This document shows positions 48,322 through 56,914 of a stretch of 64,000 nucleotides of DNA, in pieces; the first letter of the stretch is position 1, and each line of letters starts with the position of its first letter. Under the pieces are notes generated by a model. It was not told the origin of the DNA, searched no databases, and was given only the letters and a program-made list of their open reading frames with translations. Source of the DNA: Desulfobacteraceae bacterium 4572_130 (GTDB lineage: Bacteria; Desulfobacterota; Desulfobacteria; Desulfobacterales; Desulfobacteraceae); contig NBLN01000001.1 of the NCBI GenBank assembly GCA_002084425.1, positions 1 through 64,000 on the forward strand. Direction: 5' to 3'. The translations under genes and the position numbers were made by a program.

Positions 48322-49077
48322 TTAAAAAGCAAACATAATGCTTGAAAGAACAATTGTTGCAATATATACATTTTTTTCTTGTCCAGATTTAATAAATTCA
48401 GGTTCTGTCCTGTTCTCTGAATAGCATCTTGCCTCCATGGAAATTGCAAGATTATCTGCACATTGAAATATCTTTTTTAAAACAGGAAGTGAAACATTTA
48501 TAATTTTTTTTATGGGATTTTTTTGTAACTCACTGCATCTTGTTTTTTGTGCATCTAAAACATTATTAACTTGTTTTAATATAAGGGGAAAAAATCTTAA
48601 AAAAAGACTTATCATTATTGAAATTCTTTTTTCAGGTATAAATGGAATTGGTCTTAAAAACCATTGCGCTGCACATTTTAAATATGATGGTTTTGTAGAG
48701 CATGAAAACAAAATACCCATAACCATTATTATAAAAAATTTCCAACAAACCCTTACTCCTTCTATTACTCCTTGTTTTGTAAAAGATATCCATGACAAAA
48801 CAAATAAAGAGTCTCCATTTGTTGAAACAGCCCTTGCAATAAATATAAAAAAAAGAAGTAATATAAAATATTTAATTTGTTTTAAAAGACTTATCAACTT
48901 TATATCTTCACTAGCCAAAAAACCTAAAATTATTATTGTTATAATAATAAGTGCTGTAAAATCTGCTTTTAAAATTGATATACTTAAAAAAGATAAAACA
49001 ATTAATTTACATCTTGTATCAAGATTATGAAGAAAAGAATTTGAAGATTTATATGAAAATAGTGTTAGCCTTCCCAT
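48322..49077 (-). CDS. ecfT: ECF transporter transmembrane protein EcfT
   Basis: EcfT couples ATPase and substrate-binding subunits in energy-coupling factor transporters. The start is placed at ATG 49077 (MGRLTLFSYKSSNSFLHNLDTRCKL), 12 bases inside the ecfA end, with GGGGAT upstream; an ATG at 49110 would overlap more. It has about 252 residues and five to six membrane helices. Two coupling-helix motifs appear as AQKTRC and SMEARCYSEN, the second carrying Cys where Gly is usual. It ends the birA-bioY-ecfA-ecfT operon, so the cargo is biotin. Confidence 0.86.
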   Translation of the reverse strand: MGRLTLFSYKSSNSFLHNLDTRCKLIVLSFLSISILKADFTALIIITIIILGFLASEDIKLISLLKQIKYFILLLFFIFIARAVSTNGDSLFVLSWISFTKQGVIEGVRVCWKFFIIMVMGILFSCSTKPSYLKCAAQWFLRPIPFIPEKRISIMISLFLRFFPLILKQVNNVLDAQKTRCSELQKNPIKKIINVSLPVLKKIFQCADNLAISMEARCYSENRTEPEFIKSGQEKNVYIATIVLSSIMFAF

Positions 49078-49823
49078 TTTTTTATCCCCATACCAAATTT
49101 TGAAGAACATGGCTCTTTTATGCCAAATTTCTCAACTTTTTTTATAAGTTTTAAAGGTTTATCATCTCCTATAATTTTTCCTTTATCCATTATTATTAAC
49201 CTGGTTGCATGGAATATTATTTTTTCAAGCTCATGGGTTGCAATAAGAATGGTGTGTCCTGAGTTGGAAAGTAATTTTATATATGAGAGAAGTTCAAGAG
49301 TTCCAGAAAAATCAAGATTTGAAAAAGGCTCATCTAAAACTAGTATTTCTGTATTCATGCTAAGAATACCAGCAATTGCAAGCCTTCGTTTTTCACCGCC
49401 TGATAAGGTTGCTGGATTTCTGTCTTTAAGATGGAAAAGCCCGAGTTTTTTAAGTATTAAAACAACTCTTTTTTTAATTTCATTTCTTGGAAGTCTTAAG
49501 TTCTCAGGACCAAAAGCTGCATCATCAAAAACTGTTTCTCCCACAATTTGAGTGTCAGGGTCCTGAAAAACCAGACCCAGGTTTTTTCGGGCAAAAATAC
49601 TGTTTTTTGCAACAGATTTTCCATGGATAAAAACCTCTCCTGATGTTGCAGTTAAAAGACCATTAAGGAGTTTAAAAAGAGTTGTTTTACCAGAACCATT
49701 TTTTCCAGCAATTACAATAAATTCCCCTTTTGAGACTGAAAAGGTGATATTTTCAATACTTGGATGATTTTTTTGATAATTATGGGTGAGATTTTTTATT
49801 TCAATTATTTTATCTGTAATCAA
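49065..49823 (-). CDS. ecfA: ECF transporter ATPase EcfA
   Basis: The 252-residue ATPase has Walker A GKNGSGKTT, signature LSGGEKRRLAIAG, Walker B EILVLDEPFSNLD and His-switch ATHELEKI. Only one ATPase gene is present, so it probably forms a homodimer with EcfT and BioY. The start is TTG at 49823; the ATG a few bases upstream runs into TGA. Its end overlaps ecfT. Gene order and direction match the biotin operon. Confidence 0.9.
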   Translation of the reverse strand: MITDKIIEIKNLTHNYQKNHPSIENITFSVSKGEFIVIAGKNGSGKTTLFKLLNGLLTATSGEVFIHGKSVAKNSIFARKNLGLVFQDPDTQIVGETVFDDAAFGPENLRLPRNEIKKRVVLILKKLGLFHLKDRNPATLSGGEKRRLAIAGILSMNTEILVLDEPFSNLDFSGTLELLSYIKLLSNSGHTILIATHELEKIIFHATRLIIMDKGKIIGDDKPLKLIKKVEKFGIKEPCSSKFGMGIKKWEG

Positions 49824-49858
49824 ATCATTTTTTCCTAATTATTATGATGTGGTCATTT

Positions 49859-50392
49859 CTATTTTTTCCCTATAATTTTTGCAGCAAAACTTGCAGCAAT
49901 AATTTTAAGGATATCACCAATAATAAAAGGATATACTCCCAGGGCAAATACTTTGGTCCATTCCATGTTTGTAACAATTTTAAGCCAGGAAACTCCTGCT
50001 AAATAAACAATTATTGTGCCCGGGATCATGGCAATTATATTTGATAAAATTAATGGAATTTTTTTACTAAGTTTTTCAGATATTAATCCTGTAATAAATA
50101 CACATGGAATATATCCCAGAAGATATCCTCCTGTAGGTCCCAAAAGCCTACCAATTCCACCTGTTCCACCTGCAAAAACTGGAAAGCCACAAGCTCCCAT
50201 TAAAAGATATACCCCAACAGAAGCAAGCCCCCATCTAGATCCTAGAATAAGCCCTGCAAGAAGAACAAATATATTTTGCAAAACAATGGGTACAGGTCCA
50301 ATTGGTATAGATATAAATGCTCCTGCAGCAGTAAGAGCTGCAAATAATGAAGCATAAACAGTCATTTTAAGTGTATTTTTTTTATTTTTCAT
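49859..50392 (-). CDS. bioY: Biotin transporter BioY
   Basis: BioY is the S component that binds biotin in the membrane. It has 177 residues and six hydrophobic segments, with the family motifs VYASLFAALTAAGAFISIPIGPVPIVLQN, LAGLILGSRWGLASVGVYLLMG, FPVFAGGTGGIGRLLGPTGGYLLGY and YPFIIGDILK. The start overlaps the birA stop by 4 bp (ATGA), indicating translational coupling. Confidence 0.96.
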   Translation of the reverse strand: MKNKKNTLKMTVYASLFAALTAAGAFISIPIGPVPIVLQNIFVLLAGLILGSRWGLASVGVYLLMGACGFPVFAGGTGGIGRLLGPTGGYLLGYIPCVFITGLISEKLSKKIPLILSNIIAMIPGTIIVYLAGVSWLKIVTNMEWTKVFALGVYPFIIGDILKIIAASFAAKIIGKK

Positions 50393-51324
50393 ATTTTTTT
50401 ATAAAAACAATCTCCATATATTATTTTTTTTGTTATTCCATTTTTCTGTTTTAATATAAGTGAACCAGTATCATCAACATCAGTTGCAACACCTTCTGAT
50501 ATTTCTCCATAAGTTTCTATTTTCACTTTTCTACCAATGGTTGATGTATATTTTTTCCAAATTTTAATTATGTTTTTATGATATATGCCCTTAAGTTGTT
50601 TTTCAAAATCATTAAGAAAGCATGAAAGAATTTTTTTTCTTAGAACTTTTTTACCAATAAAAGTTCTAATGGATACTGCGTTTGGTTCATGTTTTTCAGG
50701 AAAATTGTTTACATTAAGACCTATTCCAATATTTACAAATGAAATCATATCTCCCTTTGTTTCCATTTCAGATAAGAGCCCGGCAAGCTTTTTTTCATTT
50801 AAAAGTATGTCATTGGGCCATTTGACTGTTGCATTAATTTTAAAGAGTTTGTTTAAAGTTCTTACAAGAGATATAGATGCTGCAAAGTTAACTTTAAAGG
50901 AAAATGGAGGAGGAAGATTGGGTCTAAGTATTATAGAGAACCACAGACCTCCTTTAGAAGAATTCCATATTCTTTTAAGGCGTCCTCTTCCTTTTGTTTG
51001 CTCTTCTGCAATTACAACAGTTAAATGTGGTGTTTTGTTGTTTCTTGCCATTTTTTTTGCAATATCCATTGTTGAAGGTATTCTAGGAAAATAGTGAATT
51101 GTTGATCCTTGATTTTTAAAACAAAATGGAAAAAGTAAGTCATTAGAATTCCTTAGCTGATATCCTCTGGAAGAAGATTTAATGTCATATCCCTCTTGCT
51201 TAAGCTTTTTTAAGTGTTTCCATACAGCAACTCTTGATATACCAAGCAAGGAACTGATATAAACTCCTGATATTATATTATCTTTTCCTGATGTGGTTAG
51301 TATGTTTAATATTTTTTCTTTCAT
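50389..51324 (-). CDS. birA: Biotin-protein ligase / biotin operon repressor
   Basis: BirA activates biotin to biotinoyl-AMP, transfers it to carboxylase carrier domains, and when idle represses transcription. The 311-residue protein has an N-terminal winged helix (residues 1-60, ISGVYISSLLGISRVAVWKHLKKLKQEGY) and the ligase domain with GRGRLKRIWNSSKGGLWFS, the KWPNDILL lysine motif, and LNVNNFPE. A C-terminal SH3-like cap is seen near residue 265. It is the first gene of the biotin uptake operon, and an operator for itself lies directly upstream. Confidence 0.95.
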   Translation of the reverse strand: MKEKILNILTTSGKDNIISGVYISSLLGISRVAVWKHLKKLKQEGYDIKSSSRGYQLRNSNDLLFPFCFKNQGSTIHYFPRIPSTMDIAKKMARNNKTPHLTVVIAEEQTKGRGRLKRIWNSSKGGLWFSIILRPNLPPPFSFKVNFAASISLVRTLNKLFKINATVKWPNDILLNEKKLAGLLSEMETKGDMISFVNIGIGLNVNNFPEKHEPNAVSIRTFIGKKVLRKKILSCFLNDFEKQLKGIYHKNIIKIWKKYTSTIGRKVKIETYGEISEGVATDVDDTGSLILKQKNGITKKIIYGDCFYKKI

Positions 51325-51335
51325 TCCAAACCTTG

Positions 51336-51370
51336 TTAGTTAACCAAAATAAAAATTTATGGTTAACAAA
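51336..51370. promoter_or_regulatory. BirA operator (biotin box)
   Basis: TTAGTTAACC (51336-51345), a 15-bp spacer, then GGTTAACAAA (51361-51370): 9 of 10 bases of the arms are complementary. It lies 12 bp before the birA ATG and matches the GTTAACC-N15-GGTTAAC form of BirA boxes. Confidence 0.8.
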
Positions 51371-51559
51371 ATAAATAAAAGAAATCAAGCAAACTTCAAT
51401 ATAAGGAATGATTCTTGAGGTGATATTATTTTCAAGTTTATTACATGTTCTAAATTTACCATCAAAAAAATAAAAAACCTCGTTGCGCTTATTATAACAA
51501 GCAGATAGAATGTTTTCATCAAAAAAACTATCATCAACTTTTTATAGGATTATTAATTT

Positions 51560-53365
51560 ATGGATATAAGAAATATTGCAATTATTGCCCATGTTGATCA
51601 TGGAAAAACAACTATGGTGGACAGAATTTTACATCAGGTAAAATTATTTAGGGACAATCAAAAAGTGCAGGATTTGGTTCTGGATTCAAATGATTTAGAA
51701 CGAGAAAGAGGGATAACTATTTTATCTAAAAATGTCTCAGTACGATATAAAGGCACAAAAATAAATATTATTGATACTCCAGGACATGCAGATTTTGGAG
51801 GAGAAGTAGAACGAGTTTTAAATATGGCTGATGGAGTACTGTTACTTGTTGATGCACTTGAAGGACCCATGCCCCAAACTCGGTTTGTTTTACAAAAAGC
51901 ACTGGAGCTTGGTTTAAAATCCATAGTTGTAATTAATAAAGTTGACAAACCAAATTGTGAGCCGGACAAGACAAATGAGCTTGTTTTTGAACTAATGTTC
52001 TCCCTTGATGCCACAGAAGAACAATTGGATTTTCCAACTGTTTATGGTTCTTCAAAACAAGGATGGATGGGAGCTGATTGGCAAGCACCAAGTAATGATA
52101 TTTCCTATCTATTAGATACTATTGTTGAATATTTTGATCCACCCAAATACAACCGCGGTACTCTGCAATTACAAATTAGTTCCTTGGATTATTCGTCATA
52201 TACTGGAAAAATTGCTGTGGGGAAAATACATAGAGGCAGTATTAAGATGGGGGAGCAAGTTTCCATTGTCCAGAGAAATGGTCATATAAACAAATCAGTT
52301 ATCAAAGAACTTTATCTTTTTGAAGGACTTGGAAAGGAAAAAACTAAAGAAAAAGTTAGATCTGGTGAGATTGTAGCTATAATGGGGCTTGAATCCTTTG
52401 ACATTGGAGATACTATTGCTGATTTTGAAAATCCTGAGGCTTTAAAACCAATCTCGGTAGATGACCCTACTATGAGTATGCTTTTTACAATTAATAACTC
52501 GCCATTTTTTGGTAAAGAAGGCAAATATGTTACATCAAGGCATATCAGGGAAAGATTATTTAAAGAAACAGAGAAAAACTTGGCATTAAAAGTTAAAGAA
52601 ACAGATGCAGCTCATACATTAGTGGTTTATGGCAGAGGTACCCTTCATTTATCTATTTTAGTAGAAACTATGAGAAGAGAAGGATATGAGATACAATTAA
52701 GTCAGCCTAGAGTAGTTGTTAAAGAAATTGATGGATTTAAACATGAGCCAGTAGAATTATTAAATATAAATGTTTCTGAGGAGTTTTCTGGAAAAGTAAT
52801 AGAGCTTGTTACCAAGCGGAAAGGAGATATCCTAAATATTGAAACAAAAAATGACCGAATAAATCTTGAATTTAAAATACCGGCAAGGGGCTTGATCGGA
52901 CTTAGCAATCATATATTAACAGCAACAAAAGGAGAAGCAATGATTTCCCATCGGCTTAAAGATTATGAACCATGGAAAGGGCAAATAAAAAATCAAAAAA
53001 ATGGTGCATTAATAGCTATGAGAACAGGAACTTCAGTTGCTTATTCAATTGACAAACTGCAAGACAGGGGCAAATTTTTTATTGAGCCAAATGAAGAAAT
53101 ATATGCAGGCCAAGTAATAGGAGAAAGCACAAGAAATAAGGATCTAGTATTAAACGTACTTAAGACTAAAAAATTAACTAATATGCGGGCTTCAGGCACA
53201 GATGAAAAAATATCTATCGCCCCTGCCATAAAATTTTCATTGGAAGAAGCTATGGAATATATTGGAGAAGATGAATATGTTGAAGTAACTCCCAAATCTA
53301 TTCGTCTAAGAAAAATATTACTTAGTGAACATGATAGAAAAAAAAAAAATAAATTAAAAGAGTAA
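51560..53365 (+). CDS. typA: GTPase TypA/BipA
   Basis: A ribosome-associated translational GTPase related to EF-G/LepA that helps assemble 50S subunits and adapt to stress. The 601-residue length is normal. Motifs are G1 AHVDHGKTTMVD, G2 RERGITI, G3 DTPGHADFGGEV, G4 NKVDKPN and G5-region GSSKQGW. The C-terminal half has the TypA-specific LGRGTLHLSILVETMRREGYE-like stretch (YGRGTLHL) and IPARGLIGLSNHIL. It stands alone, with repeats before and after. Confidence 0.96.
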   Translation: MDIRNIAIIAHVDHGKTTMVDRILHQVKLFRDNQKVQDLVLDSNDLERERGITILSKNVSVRYKGTKINIIDTPGHADFGGEVERVLNMADGVLLLVDALEGPMPQTRFVLQKALELGLKSIVVINKVDKPNCEPDKTNELVFELMFSLDATEEQLDFPTVYGSSKQGWMGADWQAPSNDISYLLDTIVEYFDPPKYNRGTLQLQISSLDYSSYTGKIAVGKIHRGSIKMGEQVSIVQRNGHINKSVIKELYLFEGLGKEKTKEKVRSGEIVAIMGLESFDIGDTIADFENPEALKPISVDDPTMSMLFTINNSPFFGKEGKYVTSRHIRERLFKETEKNLALKVKETDAAHTLVVYGRGTLHLSILVETMRREGYEIQLSQPRVVVKEIDGFKHEPVELLNINVSEEFSGKVIELVTKRKGDILNIETKNDRINLEFKIPARGLIGLSNHILTATKGEAMISHRLKDYEPWKGQIKNQKNGALIAMRTGTSVAYSIDKLQDRGKFFIEPNEEIYAGQVIGESTRNKDLVLNVLKTKKLTNMRASGTDEKISIAPAIKFSLEEAMEYIGEDEYVEVTPKSIRLRKILLSEHDRKKKNKLKE

Positions 53366-53657
53366 TAAATATATACTAGAACTGTAAAAAAACATTATTT
53401 GAAATATAAACATCATTGTACCAAGTTTCATATATAAACAGGCTAGGATCTTCCAGCGTTAATTATTCTAGGTGCACTCTATTTTAGTTTCATAGCAGTT
53501 TATGCTATATTATCTTTTTCATTAAAATCAAATTTTTATAAATTTTATATGAAAAAACATAACTATTTAATATTTTCTCATGTTTCATTGTAAGATAAAC
53601 CAAAAATTAAAAATTAAATCTGCCTTATGGCAGTTGTTAGAATTTAAAAGAGGAAAA
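53366..53657. other. Intergenic region between typA and nitroreductase gene
   Basis: It holds a reversed family A copy (53545-53640). An ATAGCA-GTTTA-TGCTAT inverted repeat (53492-53508) lies before it. No gene is seen. Confidence 0.5.
53545..53640 (-). repeat. Dispersed repeat family A copy
   Basis: The minus strand reads CTAACAACTGCCATAAGGCA ... GTTTTTTCATATAAAA. This full copy lies upstream of the nitroreductase gene in the opposite orientation. Confidence 0.8.
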
Positions 53658-54185
53658 ATGTTTTTTAATTTAATAAAAAAAAGAAGATCCATAAGAAAAT
53701 TTAAAAGTATGCCGGTTGAAAAAGAAAAATTACAACAAATTATTAATGCTGCCTTAACAGCTCCATCATCAGGGGGGTTTAACCCATGGCGATTTATAAT
53801 TATTAACAAACCAAACCTTCTTAAAAAAATATCAAAGGCAAAACTCCATGGCTCATCTTTTTTAAAAAATGCATCTCTTGGAATAGTTGTGTGTGGAGAC
53901 TCTGATAAAAGTGATGTATGGGTAGAAGACACATCCATAGCCTCAATTTTTATTCAGCTTGCTGCTGAAGCTCTTGGGCTTGGTTCCTGTTGGATACAAA
54001 TAAGAAAAAGAGAACATAATAATTTAATAGATGCAGAAACATACATAAAAAATCTGTTTATGATTCCAGATAATATAAGAGTTGAATCAGTTATTGCTCT
54101 GGGATATCCAGATGAAGATAAAAAACCTCATTCAAAAGAATCACTTGAAATAGAAAAAATATTTTATAACAGATTTGGAGAATAG
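53658..54185 (+). CDS. Nitroreductase-family FMN protein
   Basis: The start is placed at ATG 53658 with AGAGGA just upstream. An in-frame ATG at 53580 lies inside the family A repeat and would add 26 residues that look non-coding. The 175-residue protein has the N-terminal KKRRSIRKFKSMPVE FMN-binding arginines, APSSGGFNPWRFIIIN, and AALGLGSCW-like EALGLGSCWIQIRKRE. The group reduces nitro or enone compounds with NAD(P)H; the substrate is unknown. Confidence 0.9.
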   Translation: MFFNLIKKRRSIRKFKSMPVEKEKLQQIINAALTAPSSGGFNPWRFIIINKPNLLKKISKAKLHGSSFLKNASLGIVVCGDSDKSDVWVEDTSIASIFIQLAAEALGLGSCWIQIRKREHNNLIDAETYIKNLFMIPDNIRVESVIALGYPDEDKKPHSKESLEIEKIFYNRFGE

Positions 54186-54206
54186 AAAAAATACTAATAC
54201 TTTTTA

Positions 54207-54241
54207 TTGATCAATTTATAAAAAGTTGCTGATGCCGTGAG
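54207..54241 (+). repeat. Repeat family B fragment
   Basis: TTGATCAATTTATAAAAAGT joined to TGCTGATGCCGTGAG looks like both family B ends without the middle. Confidence 0.35.
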
Positions 54242-54312
54242 AAACAAATAACTTAAGAACAACAAACCATGAATCACCTGCAAAATTATAAGAATAGTCA
54301 TAACTGTGTTTT

Positions 54313-54975
54313 ATGAAAAATCATAAACCCTATTACACACAAAACGGCTTTACTTTAATTGAGTTGTTAATCTCTTTATTAATTTCAAGTATTTTAATGC
54401 TGGGAATTATGAATGCCTATATAAATCAACAAAAAATTTTTCTTAGCCAGAAACAACTTGTTGAAATGCAGCAAAATATAAGAGCTGCTTTATCTATTAT
54501 GTCTAAGGATATAAGATTAGCTGGACATGATCCCTATGGTGCATATAATGCAGGTATTATAGCTGCAGGCAATGGATATTCAGGGGATTTTCTTGCTTTT
54601 ACATATGTTGCTGATAATGATGGAAAAGATAATAATCATAATGGCAATATTGATGAAAGAGGTGAATTAAGAACTATTAAATATTCTTTTTACGATGCTT
54701 ATGGAGATGGAGATGATGATATAGGCAGAAAAGTTGATGCCGGTTATAATCAAAGCATAATAGAAAATGTAAAAAATTGTAAGGTTCAAGGGGTAAATTT
54801 ATTTTCATATTTTAATAAAAATGGAGATTTAATGTCTTTTCCCATAACTAATCTATTAGATATCAGAGCTGTTAAAATAAGCATTACAGCAATACCAGAC
54901 TCAAAAAAAGCTGATAATGCTTCCCAGACTTGTACTTTAACAACAACTGTGCGATGTCGTAACCTTGAATTGTAA
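54313..54975 (+). CDS. Minor type IV prepilin PilW-like
   Basis: A 220-residue prepilin. The class III signal GFTLIELLISLLISS (cleavage after the Gly at about residue 12, with Glu at +5) is intact, followed by a hydrophobic helix and a globular PilW-type domain (NIRAALSIMSKDIRLAGHDPYG) with two disulphide-capable cysteines near the end. It is followed 27 bp later by a second minor prepilin. No pilX or pilY1 lies next to them. Confidence 0.82.
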   Translation: MKNHKPYYTQNGFTLIELLISLLISSILMLGIMNAYINQQKIFLSQKQLVEMQQNIRAALSIMSKDIRLAGHDPYGAYNAGIIAAGNGYSGDFLAFTYVADNDGKDNNHNGNIDERGELRTIKYSFYDAYGDGDDDIGRKVDAGYNQSIIENVKNCKVQGVNLFSYFNKNGDLMSFPITNLLDIRAVKISITAIPDSKKADNASQTCTLTTTVRCRNLEL

Positions 54976-55002
54976 AAAAAGAAATAATACTTAACTATAA
55001 AA

Positions 55003-55434
55003 TTGATTAAACTTGTTAATAAAACAAATAAAAATAAGGGGTTTTCTTTTATTGAACTTATGATTGCCATAATGATTTTTTCCGTTGGTATCCTTGGTGT
55101 TGGCATAATGCAGATGGCTTCTATTAAAGGTAATAAATCTGCTTTTGAACTTACTTCAGCGTCATTTTTAGCTTCTGGTAAATTAGAAGAATTAATGGCT
55201 AAACCATTCACACATATAAATTTACTAGATACAAATAATGATGGGATTAATGGATTAAAAAATAATACAATAGATACTGCAGATCATAATGAAATAAATG
55301 GCAAATATACAATTTTATGGAATATCGTAAATAATCATCTATTAAATAATACAAAAACCATAAAAGTTATTGTGGTCTGGAATAGTAAAAAAGAATTAAA
55401 AAATATTTCATTTGCTTGTATAAAGGCAGGCTAG
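55003..55434 (+). CDS. Minor type IV prepilin PilV-like
   Basis: A 143-residue prepilin with the class III signal KGFSFIELMIAIMIFSVGILGVG and a small globular domain. The start is uncertain: TTG at 55003 gives a short leader, with little ribosome-site support. Order here is PilW then PilV, the reverse of the usual fimT-pilV-pilW-pilX. A family C repeat begins 12 bp after the stop, where pilX/pilY1 might be expected. Confidence 0.75.
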   Translation: MIKLVNKTNKNKGFSFIELMIAIMIFSVGILGVGIMQMASIKGNKSAFELTSASFLASGKLEELMAKPFTHINLLDTNNDGINGLKNNTIDTADHNEINGKYTILWNIVNNHLLNNTKTIKVIVVWNSKKELKNISFACIKAG

Positions 55435-55446
55435 AATGTATGGAAA

Positions 55447-55604
55447 CCTTTGCCCAAACTCATTTTTTATAAAAACACTTTTTAAAAAATGTTTGTAAAT
55501 GCCTATAAACAGAGTTTAATCTCTTTTGTCCAAATTTTAAATTTAAGGTATTACAATACATCTTCACCATAAAATTTGAACAAAATCAAGCATTGTGCAA
55601 AGGG
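55447..55604 (+). repeat. Dispersed repeat family C, full copy
   Basis: Begins CCTTTGCCCAAACTC and ends TTGTGCAAAGG, so the ends are imperfect inverted repeats. The inner TTTGTCCAAATTT and AAATTTGAACAAA form a second inverted pair. The last bases (AAAGG) act as the ribosome site of tilS. Confidence 0.8.
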
Positions 55605-55610
55605 CCTTGT

Positions 55611-56660
55611 ATGAATCAAAATAAAGATATAGAAAAAAAAATTATTAAAACAGCCAGCAAAACTATTTTAAATCATAACATGATTAGTTCTAATGATTCT
55701 ATTCTTATTGGTGTTTCAGGAGGTCCTGATTCTGTTGGACTGCTTCTTTTTTTACTTAAAAAAAAATATGAGTATTTAATTACCTTGGGTATTGCACATA
55801 TAAATCATTCTTTAAGGGGAAAAGAATCTGATAAAGACGCAAGATTCGTTAAAACACTTGCTGCTAAACATAATCTCCCTTTTTTTTTAAAGAAAAAAAA
55901 TGTAGGAGATTTTGCGAAAAAAAATCATATGTCAATTGAAGATGCTGCCAGAAAAATACGCTATTCTTTTTATAAAAAAATCTGTGAAAAAAAAAAATAT
56001 TCCAAAATAGCTCTTGGCCATAATAAAGATGATAATGCAGAGCTTGTTCTTATGAATCTTTTAAGAGGAAGTGGAGCTAAAGGGCTTTCTGGAATACCCC
56101 CCAAGAGAAATTCATGGATTATTCGCCCCTTTATTGAAATTACAAAACAAAATATACTTGAATATCTAAAATTTCAAAATCAAAAATATGTTATTGATAC
56201 ATCAAACACCAATAAAAAATTTTTAAGAAATAGAATTAGAAATCATATTTTTCCTATCCTAAAAAATAAATATAATCCTGCTATAATAGAGTCTCTTACC
56301 AGAACTGCTCAAATAATAAGAGAGGAGAACCAATGGATGGAAAAACAAACTGAAATTTGTTTTAATCAAGCCTTAAAAAAAAAAAAACATAATGAAGTAC
56401 AGCTTTACCGTAAATTTTTTATTAATCTTAAAACTGCTTTAAAAAGAAGGCTTGCAAGAAAAGCTATAAAAGAAATTAAAGGTAATCTTAAATGTATTAC
56501 ATTATTTCATATTGATTCCATAATAAAACTTGCATCATCTATTACATCAGGAAAAAGTCTTGATTTTCCTGATCAAATCCGAGTTATAAAAACAAAAAAA
56601 GAACTTTATTTTAAAAAAGAATTTAGATCATTAAGAAATATTGGAAAAATAAAAATATAA
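55611..56660 (+). CDS. tilS: tRNA(Ile)-lysidine synthase
   Basis: TilS attaches lysine to C34 of tRNA(Ile)CAU, letting it read AUA, a codon that is abundant in this AT-rich genome. The start is put at ATG 55611, just after AAAGGG; a TTG at 55593 inside the repeat is unlikely. The 349-residue protein has the PP-loop IGVSGGPDSVGLL, AHINHSLRGKESDKDA, LGHNKDDNAELVLMNLLRGSGAKGLSGIPP and the linker RNRIRNHIFPIL. It is bracketed by family C repeats in opposite directions. Confidence 0.94.
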   Translation: MNQNKDIEKKIIKTASKTILNHNMISSNDSILIGVSGGPDSVGLLLFLLKKKYEYLITLGIAHINHSLRGKESDKDARFVKTLAAKHNLPFFLKKKNVGDFAKKNHMSIEDAARKIRYSFYKKICEKKKYSKIALGHNKDDNAELVLMNLLRGSGAKGLSGIPPKRNSWIIRPFIEITKQNILEYLKFQNQKYVIDTSNTNKKFLRNRIRNHIFPILKNKYNPAIIESLTRTAQIIREENQWMEKQTEICFNQALKKKKHNEVQLYRKFFINLKTALKRRLARKAIKEIKGNLKCITLFHIDSIIKLASSITSGKSLDFPDQIRVIKTKKELYFKKEFRSLRNIGKIKI

Positions 56661-56756
56661 AAAATTAATTTTATAAGCATATCAAACATTTTTTGTATCA
56701 TAATTCATGCTTATTTATTGAGTTTAATTTTTTTTTATGTTTATTAGGATGAGAGT

Positions 56757-56859
56757 TTTGCACAATCATTCTATTTTGTTCAAATTTCATGGTGAAGATG
56801 TATTATAATACCTTAAACCTGAAATTTGGACAAAAAAAACGCCTTTATTTATGGGCATT
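56757..56859 (-). repeat. Dispersed repeat family C copy, inverted
   Basis: The minus strand reads AATGCCCATAAATAAAGGCG ... TTCACCATGAAATTTGAACA ... GATTGTGCAAAA. It lies downstream of tilS in the opposite direction to the copy at 55447. Confidence 0.8.
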
Positions 56860-56877
56860 ATTAATAAAAAAAAATAA

Positions 56878-56903
56878 ATGATTATAAGTTCTTTTATATA
56901 AAC
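56878..56903 (+). repeat. Family A 3' end fragment before ftsH
   Basis: ATGATTATAAGTTCTTTTATATAAA matches only the family A tail and ends 12 bp before the ftsH ATG. Confidence 0.5.
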
Positions 56904-56914
56904 AAAAAAAGGAA

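Noticed and set aside
53580-53657. Longer start for the nitroreductase gene
   Set aside because: The extra N-terminal codons lie in the family A repeat, and the ATG at 53658 has a good ribosome site.
55593-55610. TTG start for tilS within the repeat end
   Set aside because: It would encode part of family C; the ATG at 55611 follows AAAGGG and gives a typical N-terminus.
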